A stretch of DNA of 64,000 nucleotides from the NCBI RefSeq assembly GCF_905220565.1, contig NC_059401.1, positions 5,171,001 to 5,235,000 of the forward strand, in the 5' to 3' direction. Within the stretch, counting starts at the first letter, position 1. Each line of letters begins with the position of its first letter. The DNA comes from Melitaea cinxia. Lineage: Eukaryota; Arthropoda; Insecta; Lepidoptera; Nymphalidae. Under the pieces are notes generated by a model, which ran no database searches, was not told the origin of the DNA, and saw nothing but the letters and a program-made list of their open reading frames with translations. Below are positions 35,171-47,400 of this stretch, one piece after another. Both the position numbers and the translations under genes were made by a program.

Positions 35171-35669
35171 TCGTATAAAAAGTTGAACTATAAAATATTA
35201 ATGAATATAATCCCTTGTACGCGCAGAACTTTCGCACTTAATACCGTTTATTTGTTTCTTATTAAAGAAAGAAATACATACAGTTTGTACCAAAATTAGC
35301 ATTCAAGGTTTATTTTATTTTTTATTTATTTAATTAGGAGACGTCAAAAAAACATAAATAAGTAAAGTTTCCGCTTAAAATAAGAATCCACATTAATAAT
35401 TTAGTTCTCTTATTGGACAACGCCATTCCATTTAGTCATTTTGAAGTTGAGTGATTATTTATTGATTTAAAAACGATCAACACTACATTGGACTTAACTA
35501 TCGTAAGCTTTGAGTTTTCTGTATTATCATGTATTTCTGTTGTTTAGTGGATACAACTTTATACAATTAGCAATAAACTATCTACCTCAAATTTTTCATT
35601 TCTTGCGTGTTAATATGGCATAACATCTTTTTTATTAATATAGACTGGAAGTATAAAATAAATAAAACA

Positions 35670-36071
35670 CCATTTTTTCCCCAAATTTATTTTTTCCACA
35701 AAAGATTTTCTATCACAGGCTAATATGTAAGATATAAACATTTAATTGAGATTATTAATCATACATAATATAACCCATACATATATATATACTTAGTTTA
35801 AAGTCTTGCAAAAGATTATCACAAAGGGTTATACATTATTATAACTTACGTATCATACAAAACTTTTTTATAAAAATACATATTTTAAGATATCCAGAAC
35901 GAGGGGGATAAAACTTAAAGTTAAGCACAACTAACTTAGTAAATCAATGATATTATTTAAAAAAAAAATGAACTAAGAAAAGAAACTACTAAAAGACATT
36001 TGGTAAAAAATCATGACTTAAGTAAATGAGAGATTATTGTTAATTGCTTATTCATATTTCAGCTACAGCAC
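35670..36071 (-). other. Probable prosaposin 3'-UTR exon
   Basis: A good acceptor (tgcctttcag) at 36072 follows the donor directly after the stop codon. An AATAAA hexamer reads on the minus strand at 35691-35686. Together they suggest a final non-coding exon of about 400 bases. Inference only. Confidence 0.45.
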
Positions 36072-36726
36072 CTGAAAGGCAAAACAAACATTAGAAAAAC
36101 TTTAAAAAGTAAAACGTTTAAACTTTTTACTGGGTGTACTGATTTTGATGATTTTTAATTAAATCGGAAGCCGATGTTTATCATGCGGTCACATTTAAAT
36201 TTCATCGAGATCTGATTACAACTTTTGGAGTAATCTTTGATAATGCGTATTTACTCGACTATTGTTTCGTCTACCTACGTTGCATTTCGATGCAGTCGAT
36301 GTATTTGAAGTCGATTTTTTTCCGTTTGCCAGAAAACACAATTATTACTCAAGGACCTTATAAGGTTATAATTTCATTTCTTCAAAGTTTTCATTATAGG
36401 GTTTGTGTAGTAGTGTTTGTGTGTTGTTTTAATGAATCGATTTAAAGCCTGGTTCCTATATTAAAAAAAAAAACCTTTTGCTTTGCTTACGAACTGTATA
36501 TTTGTTTCCGGTCTAGGTGTCTTTTCTATTCAGAAGTTTCATTTTGCCGTGTGTGAATTGCACTCTATTTTTTTTTTTTTTTTTGATAAATACATACAAA
36601 TAATATTCACATAAATAAGTACACATATTACACCCAGACTTGAGACGAGAATCGAAAACACAAAAATCCCGGAGCAGAAAACAGGATCACTGCAAATTGC
36701 GCCAACAGGCTAGCCGACATGTTTAA

Positions 36727-38018
36727 CCCTCGGTCGGTCGCGCATTTTTTGTTTACGCGGTTGGTCGCGTGGGGTCTCTCAAGACCCCAAAAATAAACAG
36801 CCTAAAAAACAACTATCTAATTAAATTTTCTTAACTATCTTAGCAAATTATTGGTAATTAACCTAATTACAATATAACTACAACGAGTTACGTAAAATAT
36901 TCTTTTATTTCTGCCTTCAACTTACAATCTAAAAGTAGGAACCTAAATTTCTCTCCTTGAGATCACAATCACAAAAAAAATGTTTTAATGTAACTAAATG
37001 CAGGAATTTCTCCTTTTAATAAATATATATACAATAACACTAAAATAACAAAGACAGTTACGTAAAATTTGGAAAACACAGACAAAAAAAAAAACAAACT
37101 TTTACCAATTGAAGTCAGTCATTTTTTTACCGATTATCTTTTTGGACACAGTCGGTGTAGACCGTTTTAATACGTGTTAGGCATATGTTACCCTTACAAT
37201 AATGGCAAACAGATTTGAATTTTCGATCTGTTGATCTTGGACGATGAATGCAAAGGTGTCTTACTCAATTTTTTTTATGTCACTGCAATTTATCAATCAA
37301 TTTGCAACTTATTTCGTAGGTCCCATTTCTCTCCCTCTTTTTGACGATGAAAAACTTTTGTGACGATATATTTATCAATGGCTCTACATTATCATCTCTA
37401 TACGAACTTTTCAAATGTATGTGTTGTTTATTCGATTCCAAAAACACATGCTTTTCGTCCAACGATTCCAGAACCTGACGATGCTCACGCAAAGATTCCC
37501 AATTCTCAAGCAGTTTGTCTGGAGATACCTCATGTTATTCTGTAGATTCATCTTCACATTTCTGCTCAGAATCAGTTTTATGCTTACTCCTTTTATCCGG
37601 ATATATACTGCCTTCACCATCTCCATCATTACTACCACCGTAAACATCGTTATTTTCATCATCTAACCAGCTTGATATATGACGTTGTTATTCTTCGTCC
37701 ATTTTACCAGTTAATAAAATTTTAAAATAACAAAAAAATACATAAAAATATGTTACAAATAAAATCTAATCTAAAAAAATCAATTAAATTTTACTTACGC
37801 GGTTAGTCGCGTGGGGTCTTTCAAAGCCCGTACGCACAAAACACGTTTGTATCTCACGGCACTTACGCACGAATTGAAGTTAATGGGTATACGCAGCAAG
37901 TATAATCCAAATTAGGAGGGTACCCAAAATATTGAATCGCTGAGATGGTTTTAAATGTTAAAATTTTACATTTCTGTAACACCTGGGCTTTCAAAGACCC
38001 CACGCGACCAACGGAGGG
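36727..38018 (-). mobile_element. Internally deleted piggyBac-like transposon between TTAA sites
   Basis: TTAA at 36723-36726 and 38019-38022 bound a 1292-bp element. Ends are CCCTCGGTCGGTCGCG and, inverted, CCCTCCGTTGGTCGCG; CCC next to TTAA is typical of the superfamily. The motif GCGTGGGGTCT recurs subterminally at 36766 and 37811. On the minus strand, 37700-37510 reads like a transposase N-terminus (acidic, with SWLDDEN) with stops. 37265-37130 reads RHLCIHRPRSTDRKFKSVCH and CKGNICL, the Cys-rich C-terminal domain. The catalytic DDD core is missing. It sits in the last intron of prosaposin. Confidence 0.75.
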
Positions 38019-38099
38019 TTAACACACACACAGCAACTTAATGTTTGTTAAATATATGTTTCTTCAATGAAATAACTTATAAATAGCACATATAAATAA

Positions 38100-38245
38100 A
38101 TACATATATTACATCCAGACGGAGCAAACCTGCACCATCGGGCTAGTCAATAAAGCAGTGTGGTGGTTTAAGCTCCGATCTCTCTTACATAGAGAAAGAA
38201 GTCTATGCCCTGTTTTATTGGCTGAGCCAACTAATATATCATTGT
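38100..38245 (-). repeat. Diverged SINE family A fragment
   Basis: 'gtggtttaagctccgatctc' then 'agagaaagaagtctatgccc' is the family A tail, next to the piggyBac-like element. Confidence 0.45.
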
Positions 38246-38314
38246 TTAGTTTAATATCAAACATGTTGTGAAAGAGACTTTAAAAACTGTTCGTCACAGG
38301 TTGCGATACTCACG

Positions 38315-38452
38315 CTAATTATCCCTATGCATGCTGACAACAGCCGCGTTCCCAGCGGAACAGAGGCCGATCTTCTTACACACGTCCTTGGTACCGAACT
38401 CCTCGATCAAGTGGATGACGCCCTCGCCGTAGATCTCCATCATTGTGTGACA
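38315..38452 (-). CDS. Sap-r: Prosaposin exon 19 (SapB 8 end, stop)
   Basis: CHTMMEIYGEG and VCKKIGLC close SapB 8; a short tail AAVVSMHRDN ends at TAG. One base after the stop lies a consensus donor, GTGAGT. Confidence 0.9.
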   Translation of the reverse strand, partial: CHTMMEIYGEGVIHLIEEFGTKDVCKKIGLCSAGNAAVVSMHRDN

Positions 38453-41400
38453 CTACACAAAGATATATATTTTAACTGAGGTAGGGCACAGCAGAACATA
38501 TCCTGCTCAGAATATGGAGCAGCCCGCCCGGGGAAGCACCTCACCCGTACAGGAGATCACTGCCAAATAAAATTGCTCTCAAATAGTGTTGAAACAAATG
38601 TATATATTTGGACAATTTTTATTGTACACTCTATTAGCAGCTATTATTTAAATAAATCATATATATATATGTACATGTATGTATGTATAAATGTAAGGTA
38701 TGTATATATATGTATGATATGTCTGTGTGTATGTATTTATACTTATAAGTTTGTAATACATTACAGTTATTCAACTATTTTCTCAATATTATTTCTTGCA
38801 CTGTGTCCCCCGCTATATGACACTCTCTCATGACCATTGGTTGACTGGAAGAGATCTCTTCTAGGGATAAGTCCACCTTTGCCATCAACTATATATGTAA
38901 TTTTCTGTATATTCTGTTCTTAAGTGCAATAAAGTATATAAATATAAATCAATAAATGTATCTCACCCTTGCGTTGTATTTGGCGGGTAGCGCCGAGCAG
39001 GCCTTCTCCACGATGTGTACGATGTTGCGGTCCATTTTGTCGTTGCTCAACACTTTCTTCACCGCCATCACCACCGTCTCACACACGGCGCAGTCCAGGA
39101 TTTCCTCTGATAGGAAAATGTTTCGATCAGTGATATGCCTTACTATTTTTAGAATTTTTTGTATATAATACGTCGAACACGTTATAACAACAGTTACAAG
39201 TTCTATTACCATATATTCTCGAAAAATGACGTTAATAAGTAAAAAAGTGTGTGTTTGTCAGCTCCTACGCACGAGTGGAGTTTACTCCTTCAGATCGACT
39301 GTCTAAATAGGCACAAAAAAGGCTTAAAGTCTAAGAAAAAGATTAATACCATCACATCATCATGACAGCAGCCTACTGGACATAAGCCTCCACAAGTTCA
39401 CGCCAAAAATGGTGTGAACTCATGTGTTTTGCCCATAGTCACCACGCTGGGCAGGCGGGTTGGTGACCGACGATTAATACCATACCAAATGGTAAATAAA
39501 CGAATCAAATAACGCCATCTATCGGAATCCAATAGGGTGTATATCTTGTTTTTTTGGAAGAGTCCTATTTGGTAAACAAACCGCTGTCAATCGTAATTCA
39601 CTATTTTTCCGCATTTATCACTCACTTTCACAACATATTAGCTTACGGACACTTGTAAAACTCCATTTAATATTTATTTCACTAAAAACAAATATCAATT
39701 TATCATTTTAAACACATAAAAACTACAAAATACGAATTCCGAAAGTACAGATAACTAATATTTTCGAATATGACATTTCAATATCTTTTTTTATAAGGCA
39801 AATAGGGATGTGGTCATAATATTTTTAGAAGTGAATGAGTATAAGTGAATGAACAGCATGAGCGATAAAATAGGCCATGTTCTTTAAGTATATTTTAAAA
39901 TTTCACGAATTATAACTTGTTAAATAATATTACAGTAAAGCGATTTGTTATTTATTTGTATTTTGTTATGAATTGTTTTTTTTTTCTTCTTTTTTTTATG
40001 TCGAGCGCACAAAAAAAATGCTTACAAAATATTGCAAATGTCAATCATTTATGGCAAAGTGTTCATTGTAAAGGTTTTATTTTATATTATGAATATTTCT
40101 GAATATCAATTTCATCCTGCACATTTTTAATGCTTTCCCATATAATATTAAAGTATACCACATAGCAACGGCATAAACGTTTACTGTAGTTCACAGGAAA
40201 AAATTTTGAGACTTTAGGATGAGACTTAGGACCCAATGAGAGCTTCGTGGAGTACAATGTTATTAGTCCTTTTTTTAGATGTTAGAGAGAGTGTGCCGCC
40301 GGCGCAAGGTTTTTTATTCATAGTAAATACAAATAATGTGACAATAATATTAATAGGGTCGACTTTTTTTAGACACAGGCGGCCCCCTTATTTTGTTGTA
40401 AATTTTATTTTTGGCATCTTTTTTACCGACCATATCACATAAACGAAATATATAGGGGACTGTCCACTTTGTATGGGGGTTTCGGCCCCGAGTGAACAGT
40501 CACTGAGAATAATAATTATATATTAAGTTAGTAGTACTAACAAGTATGAATTAGGAAAATGATATAGTTTTGTATCCAGGTGTTTCATTTTTTGTTTTTT
40601 TGTGGATAATTACAAGAAGGTTTCTGAAATAAAAAATCATTGTTTTGTTATTTTTGTTTTACTAATCGGATTCGTACGTTAACAGAATGTTATCTAAAAA
40701 CTAGGCAGGTAGATTTATAAAATCTTGAAACCTTTTTCAGCCCAAAAACCAAATAATTTCATGACATGGGCACAACAACCTACTGTCCGTCGACTAACCA
40801 TGCAGTTGCAATAATATTTTTTTATGGCTTCTCTGCCTGACTTTTATTGTTTACATATAAAATAAATACAAAATATAATTTCCTACTTATGAATATGCCT
40901 ACTGTGTATTTTACGTCGCAGTAGTGATGAATTCTCGGTTGACGGAAAACCTTACAGTAGGTTGCTATATCACTATGAAAGCAATATGGAAGTTAAATGA
41001 ATGTATGAAGCAAAAGTCTGTAGTTTAGGGTTGCCATAATAAATAATATTTTCAATAAACAAATAAATCGATTCAATCGATAATCGAATTTAATATAATT
41101 AATTGCTTGCTTTTTATTTAGTCCATAACAATGTTTCTAAAATAGTTTATTTTTCACCAAAGTTAAATGTTTTTTTACTAAATACACTTTTATAGACTTC
41201 TTTTATAGACTACTTTTAATCGATTTTAACAAATAATTGATTTAAAAATATTTTAAAATCGATTGTCCGTTAATAATAATTGGATAATATAAATGGATGC
41301 ACATAATTATGAGAAGTGGTTTGCTAATATTTTAAATAAAGTGGAACCTGGGTCAGTAATAATTTTAGACAACGCACCGTACCACTCGAGACTAGCTGTC

Positions 41401-44400
41401 AAAGTGCCTAACATGAGTTGGCGGAAGGCAGACATACAAGCGTGGTTGTTAGAAAATGATTTAGGTTATGATGAAAATGAAATAAAAGCAGAGCTTTTAA
41501 AAAAAATTAATAAAGATAATTATAACAAAAAAGTTAATGACGAAATGGCAGCTTGCAAAAATATAATAGTCTTACGTCTTCCGCCCTACCATTGCGAGTT
41601 AAACCCTATAGAACTCATATGGGCACAAGTAAAAGGTTATATAGGCAAAAATAATAAAAGTTTCAAAATGGCAGAAGTCAAGGAGCTTTTAAAAGAAGGC
41701 CTAAATCAAATAAGTGCGGTGTCGTGGAAAAAAAATATCGAACATATCATAAAAGAAGAAGATAAAATGATGCAGCTTGACGGAATCATGGATGCTGCAT
41801 CAGAATCCCCAGGTTTCAATATCCACGTCTCTGAAGAATCTTGCGATTCATTGGGAAGTATAGACAGTTATTAGAAAATAAAGTAAATAAATTTCTTATT
41901 GGCGTTTTATTTTGTATTTCAATATTTTACTTTACTATTGTAATGAATAAATCAGTACGTATTTTTTTAATTATCTATTCTAGTCAAAGAGCAACTAATT
42001 TCTAACAGGTTATTTATATTTAAGAAATATAAATTTGTTTATATAAAGATGTTCGATTTTTTTTCGTAATTTTATACCTTTACTAATTATTAACAAAATT
42101 ATTTAATATATTATTAGTTTTTGAAATAATTTCAGCAATATGGTATCATTAAATATTTCGATGTAAAATTAATTTTACTTTGTCTATGGCTTATTGATAT
42201 TGTTCATTCATTTGCTCTTTGTGTCACTTCACTAAGCTACACTATACTCTAATTGTCTGTGGTCATAAGTACGCCATATTTGTTTACCAATTAGGACTCT
42301 TCCAAAAAAACGGACCGTAGATGGCGTTACGAGGTCATTCGTTGAGTAGATTTTACTCATTTTTTTTTTTTTTCATATCGGGAGCCTCATATGAAAATCG
42401 ATTCGTAAGGAGTAAAGTCTAATAAACGCTTGATAATCAAAGGTCCACCAGTGGGGTGAAAAACCAGTAGGTGTCATGGGTGGGGATCGAGCTCAGACTA
42501 CTAGCACAACAGAATGGAAAGAAATTGAACATGGCACTAATTGCCCTTTAGTATCTTTTGTAGATTACATGTACATACACACCCTCGTAATGAATAATAG
42601 AATTGTTATGTTTTTTTTTGTCTTTACTCTATATCGATGTATGTGTGTGAGTATGAATAAATGTTTATTATTATTATAATTATTATTAATGCATACGATC
42701 TGATTTAAATCTAGAACAGCCCTACTGAGGAAGTAACTCAACCTCAAAGATCACAGTCAAATAATATTGTTCTCAAGTGGTATTGTATTTCTGGGATGAG
42801 TAAGGTAGCCAGAGCTTCTGGGGAACGTCGGTGATAAAGTCGGCAACGCGTTTGCAATACTTGCTTTTACAATGGTTTTGCAGGTGTCTATAAGCTACGG
42901 TAACCGTTAACGATATCATAGTAGAACAAAAAAGATGATTTAGTATTAATATAGATCCTATATGGAGGACTATGCCCAGTAGGGGAGGTTATAAACTGGA
43001 TCAATCAATCAATGAATCCAGATTATCTAGCAACCTCGAAGCTTGTCGAAGGCCGCGGGGTCGCAGAGCCTGAGCTCGCGACACACCTCGTCGGGCTCGA
43101 GCTCCTGCGCCAGCAGACTGATGACGAGGTCGGCGTACTTCTCCACGAACTGGTCGCACTCCGCCCGCACCGACTTCGGCATACGTCTGCACACCGAGTG
43201 TACCGCCTTCTTTATTTCGTCCTGGAACGATTTGCGTATTGTACAGTGTGAACGACTCACGTTTTCTTAATTTCACAGCGGAGTTGGAGTTTTTGTCAGC
43301 GAGCCATTTGCAAATATTCACAAATATTGAGTGTTATTCGTGATTTTGTTTCAAATAACGACGACAAATTGCTATTAAAAGTCGGTGATTAAAATATCTC
43401 ACTTTTTTTTCGTTATATGTTAAATTAATGATAAAATTTTATAATAAAAACAATTTATTATATTTTTTAATTAATTTTTTTTTCATTTACTTTTAAATTT
43501 TTGAATACATGTGTGCACTGAATCTTAATACTAATCTGCACAGTAGTATCTCTTGACAAAAATTAACAACAGTGGAGGCTATGAAACGTGATGTAAGTTA
43601 TTTATCTAGTGTCAATAAAAAATACGAACGTCATTATGTTTGTCCTTGATCTCATCGTCGATCTCCTTCAGCACAAACTCGCAGATGACACAAATTGTGT
43701 TTTGCGAAGGTTTTTTGATGGGGCGACCGTTCGACGTATGGTCTGGTATTTCGTTCGTACCTGGAACATATTATCATCCATTAATATGTTCTTTAATACC
43801 TATAAATAATTACCTTTAATTCCAAGTTCATACAATGTATAAAGGAAAAACATCGTATATGTTATATATTCAAGATCCGAACCTAAATCGATCTTCACCG
43901 AGCTGATAATCGAATGAAACATACTTTATAATAAAATTAGTACATTAGATAATATGTTAAAAATGGGATGCCGAAAAAATCCTTGACTGACTATTTTTAT
44001 ATATATTTTTTATTATTTTATAAAAATAATGACTACTATTATTTTGTATCTTAACAGCTTTACTAAAACAATTACATGTTTTATTATTTATGAAAAGAAA
44101 GCATACATACACAAAATTGTACGAACACATGCAGCTACATTTTGCATGCAGTAACATATTTTCCTAAATATCAGTATTGTCTATATATAAAAGTTTTCTA
44201 ATAAATTAATTTTAAGCTTACTAATATCCCCAGCTACATTTTCCAACATTTCCACAGGGAGCATGGGTTTTCTCCTGTTGTTTCTATCGGCTCTCAGAGC
44301 TGGGTTCGTATGGAAATCGTCAATAGAGTGATGCGTGATAGCCAATGGGTCAACGTGTTTCTTATCGTCCTTGCACAGTTTGAGGTACACGCATATTTCT

Positions 44401-47400
44401 TGAGCATTGAGATTGGCCACAAGCATCTCGACTAGTTGGTTGGTGTACGTGTCGACGAAGTCTACGCATTCCGTTCGAAGTTTCGTTGAGAGGTGAGTGC
44501 AGAGACCGTCTAGGGCTTTGCGGATGCTTTCCTGTAATGTATTTTATTATTTGACTTATAAATAATCATTCTACTGACTCTTTTAACAGTAAATGGTCCT
44601 TGCTCTAGAGCAGATTGTAATGAACAAGCACAGACGAACAATATTTTAATAATTTGAGACTATGTAACATGTTGAAATCGATATATTTTAATAAAAAAAA
44701 AGCGTATGCATAATACTAACAATACAACAAATTAAAATATGTTTATTTATACAATTCGACGACGCGTTGGCGCAGCGGTCACACTACTGACTGTTGTGCT
44801 CGCGGTCGCAGATTCGATCCCCTCTCACAACAGACACTCGTATTGGCCATATAGATCTTTGTTGTGGTCTAGGCATTTGTACTTGTGTATTGTTTGTGCT
44901 TTCAGACCCCCGATATAGGAGTAAATCAGTTGACCGTTGAGTGTGAGGCGTTAATTTATTTATTTACTTAAAATAAATACGAGACTAATCCCATGTATGG
45001 AATAGTTTATAAATCAATAATTGTGACATGTTATATATATAAAATATTTTATAATTTTGTCTGTGTCCTCAAAAAATCATACAAGCTTTTTTTCAGCTAA
45101 TTAGAGTGGCGGTCGGTGCGGTAGCTCCATTCCAATTTTCGGAACTAATTAAGAAGCCTAGTATACCTTGTTCCCATCGAGAACAGCCTGTGTATATGAA
45201 TTTACACAGACTAAAAGTAGGTACTAAAACTATGACGAATATATAGGTAGTTGGCCCGTCAGTTAGTAATTAATTTTAGTTAAAACTAACTTCACTCCGG
45301 TTGTTCTTGAGCATGGTCTCGAGCTGCTCGACGGCGAACAGACACAGCGGGCAGTTCGACTTCTCCGAGTTGATGGACACGTGACGCACTTCCTCCGTGG
45401 ACGGGCACAGGCCCAGGGCGGGGCACACCTGCACAAACGTATTGAAGACATTTTATTGAGTGTTACCGGAAACAGGATATCGTCGTCGACACTTTTTGAC
45501 TAAGGTCCGGTTTCTATATTTAAAAAACGATTCATTTCTTTTTTCTTTTGTGAGTAAAATGAATCGTTTTTTGATATAGGAATCAGACTATAAACTTTTT
45601 ATTCATTTATTACTTTGTAATTTTTAGATGTAATTATTGCATCTATTTTTTAATCTCTCAGTGGTGTGGATGACAAAATTGTTGAATTAAAAGACGTAGC
45701 TCAGGTTTTAATCACTATATATTTAAATAATAGAAAAATTAAGTCATATGCCGGTCGCTTGATGTAACAGAATATAGAGAGAGACAACTATATATTAGAG
45801 CGCACAGACTGCACAAATAGGCGCGAAATTAAAAAATTGAACATTGTGTTCAACAAAAGGTAAAATTAAAAATTTCCATATAAAATGAAAATCGAGTATC
45901 CTAGCTTATCGGTAAGTTTAAAAAACTAAAAAAATGCCTATAAACTCGACGGACAGTTATTCATCATTTCAGCCAATTGCAGTCCACTGCTGGACATAGG
46001 CCTCCACAAGTTCGCACCAAATATGGAGCGAACTCATGTGTTTTTTTCCCATAGTCACCACGCTGGGCAGGCGGGTTGGTGACAGTTATTCATCTAAACC
46101 AAAATAGTACCAGGCTATCATAAGCTGCCGAGACTCACGCTGGCGGAAAGCCCATAGTCACCACGCTGGGAAGGCGGGTTGGTGACCGTTATTCATCTAA
46201 ACAAAAATAGTACTAGGCTATCATAAGCTGCCGAGAGACTCGCGCTGGCGGAAAGCCCATAGTCACCACGCTGGGCAGGCGGGTTGGTGACCGTTATTCA
46301 TCTAAACAAAAATAGTACTAGGCTATCATAAGCCGCCGAGAGACTCACGCTGGCGGGGTCGATCTCCTGCACGAGCAGCGCGATGACGGCGGGCCCGTAC
46401 TGCGTCACGAACTGCCGGCACTCGTCGCTGACGGACTGCGGCAGCACGTCGCACGCATCTTCCACCGCCTTCTTTATGCTCTCCTGGTATATTCAGTGGC
46501 ACACATTGTGAAACATGTCTTTACTTTCACCCCCCCCCCGCGCAAAAACAGGGGGGGCGACAATAAGTTTTACGTCAATTATCTGTCTGTCTTTGGGATG
46601 GTAGCTCGCGAACGGATAAACCCATTTTGATGAGGTTTTATTACGTGAAAGCAAGTTTCTTTGTTGTTTACTCATATTTGATAGAAATCGATCCAGTAGT
46701 TAAGACTATCAGCTCATATCCAAAATGATGTAAGGCATTTGCAGTTTAAATGGAATTAGATAATACCTAGAACTCATTTTATTGCTTTGAAAAAGTATTT
46801 AAGAAAATCAAGCAGTTATTATTTGGTAAACCCCATATCGGCAACTTAATGATATGCACTTTATATATTACTAGACATCTCGAGCAGATTTATCGCGTCT
46901 ATTGTCACAACTTCGCTATTGAAATGTTTAAATGCAATTTCATTTTCTAACGCAAGAAAAGTCTTTTTTTACCAGATTGATAAAATGTGTGTTATGTATT
47001 GTGTGTGTTTCTGGACACCGCCCACATCCCCCCGACACAAGTGAAAATTCTACTGGGGCCGTTGAGTGTAAAGCGTTTATTTAAGAAAAAAAAGCACAAA
47101 TGGGTATTTTCGAATAAACAAACATTATACTTTCTCTTATAAAATAACAATGAATAACTTACATTGTCAGCTAAATGATGAAGTTTCATCAAGTGTATCA
47201 ACTAACCTCGTTATTATCATCACTGAGCTCCACCTGCAGGTAGTGCAGGAAGTACTGGCAGAAGGAACACCAGGCGTTGGCCTTGGGAGTAGCTATGAAC
47301 ATCCTCTCGATGGGCAGCACGGGGGTTTCGGTGGGTTCCGTTCCCAATATTTTTACATTAGACTGCTTGTGTGTCAATGGCACGCGAGCAAGCTGAGAAA

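Larger units (their letters stand above)
33946..35669. other. Intergenic region between convergent NME5 and prosaposin genes
   Basis: Contains the NME5 3' end, the family B fragment and the LINE remnant listed separately. 35170-35670 is AT-rich with nothing recognised. Confidence 0.6.
39278..42419 (+). mobile_element. DDE transposon (Tc1/mariner-like, DDE_3 type), with nested SINE
   Basis: Ends are GAGTTTACTCCTTCAGATCGA on the left and, inverted, GACTTTACTCCTTACGAATCGA on the right. A second inverted pair lies inside: TTTTTTTGGAAGAGTCCTA then TTGGTAAACAAA at about 39549-39583 and its reverse complement at about 42277-42310. Length about 3.1 kb including a SINE at 39353-39471. Located in prosaposin intron 17. 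Family sequence may extend a further 40 bp on the left. Confidence 0.65.

Noticed and set aside
37360..37666. Hydrophobic open frames on the plus strand
   Set aside because: Antisense shadows of the decayed piggyBac-like transposase read on the minus strand.
43027..43221. Ending the prosaposin gene at TAG 43027, with exons 18-19 as a separate gene
   Set aside because: A donor six codon positions earlier joins in phase to exon 18, giving LREEILDC and a complete eighth module; exons 18-19 alone have no start.
43012..43270. Plus-strand frames across 43012-43270
   Set aside because: Antisense of prosaposin exon 17, which has clear SapB cysteine spacing on the minus strand.
44758..44860. tRNA-like sequence with a plausible B box
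   Set aside because: No acceptor stem or anticodon arm pairs; it is the head of a SINE.
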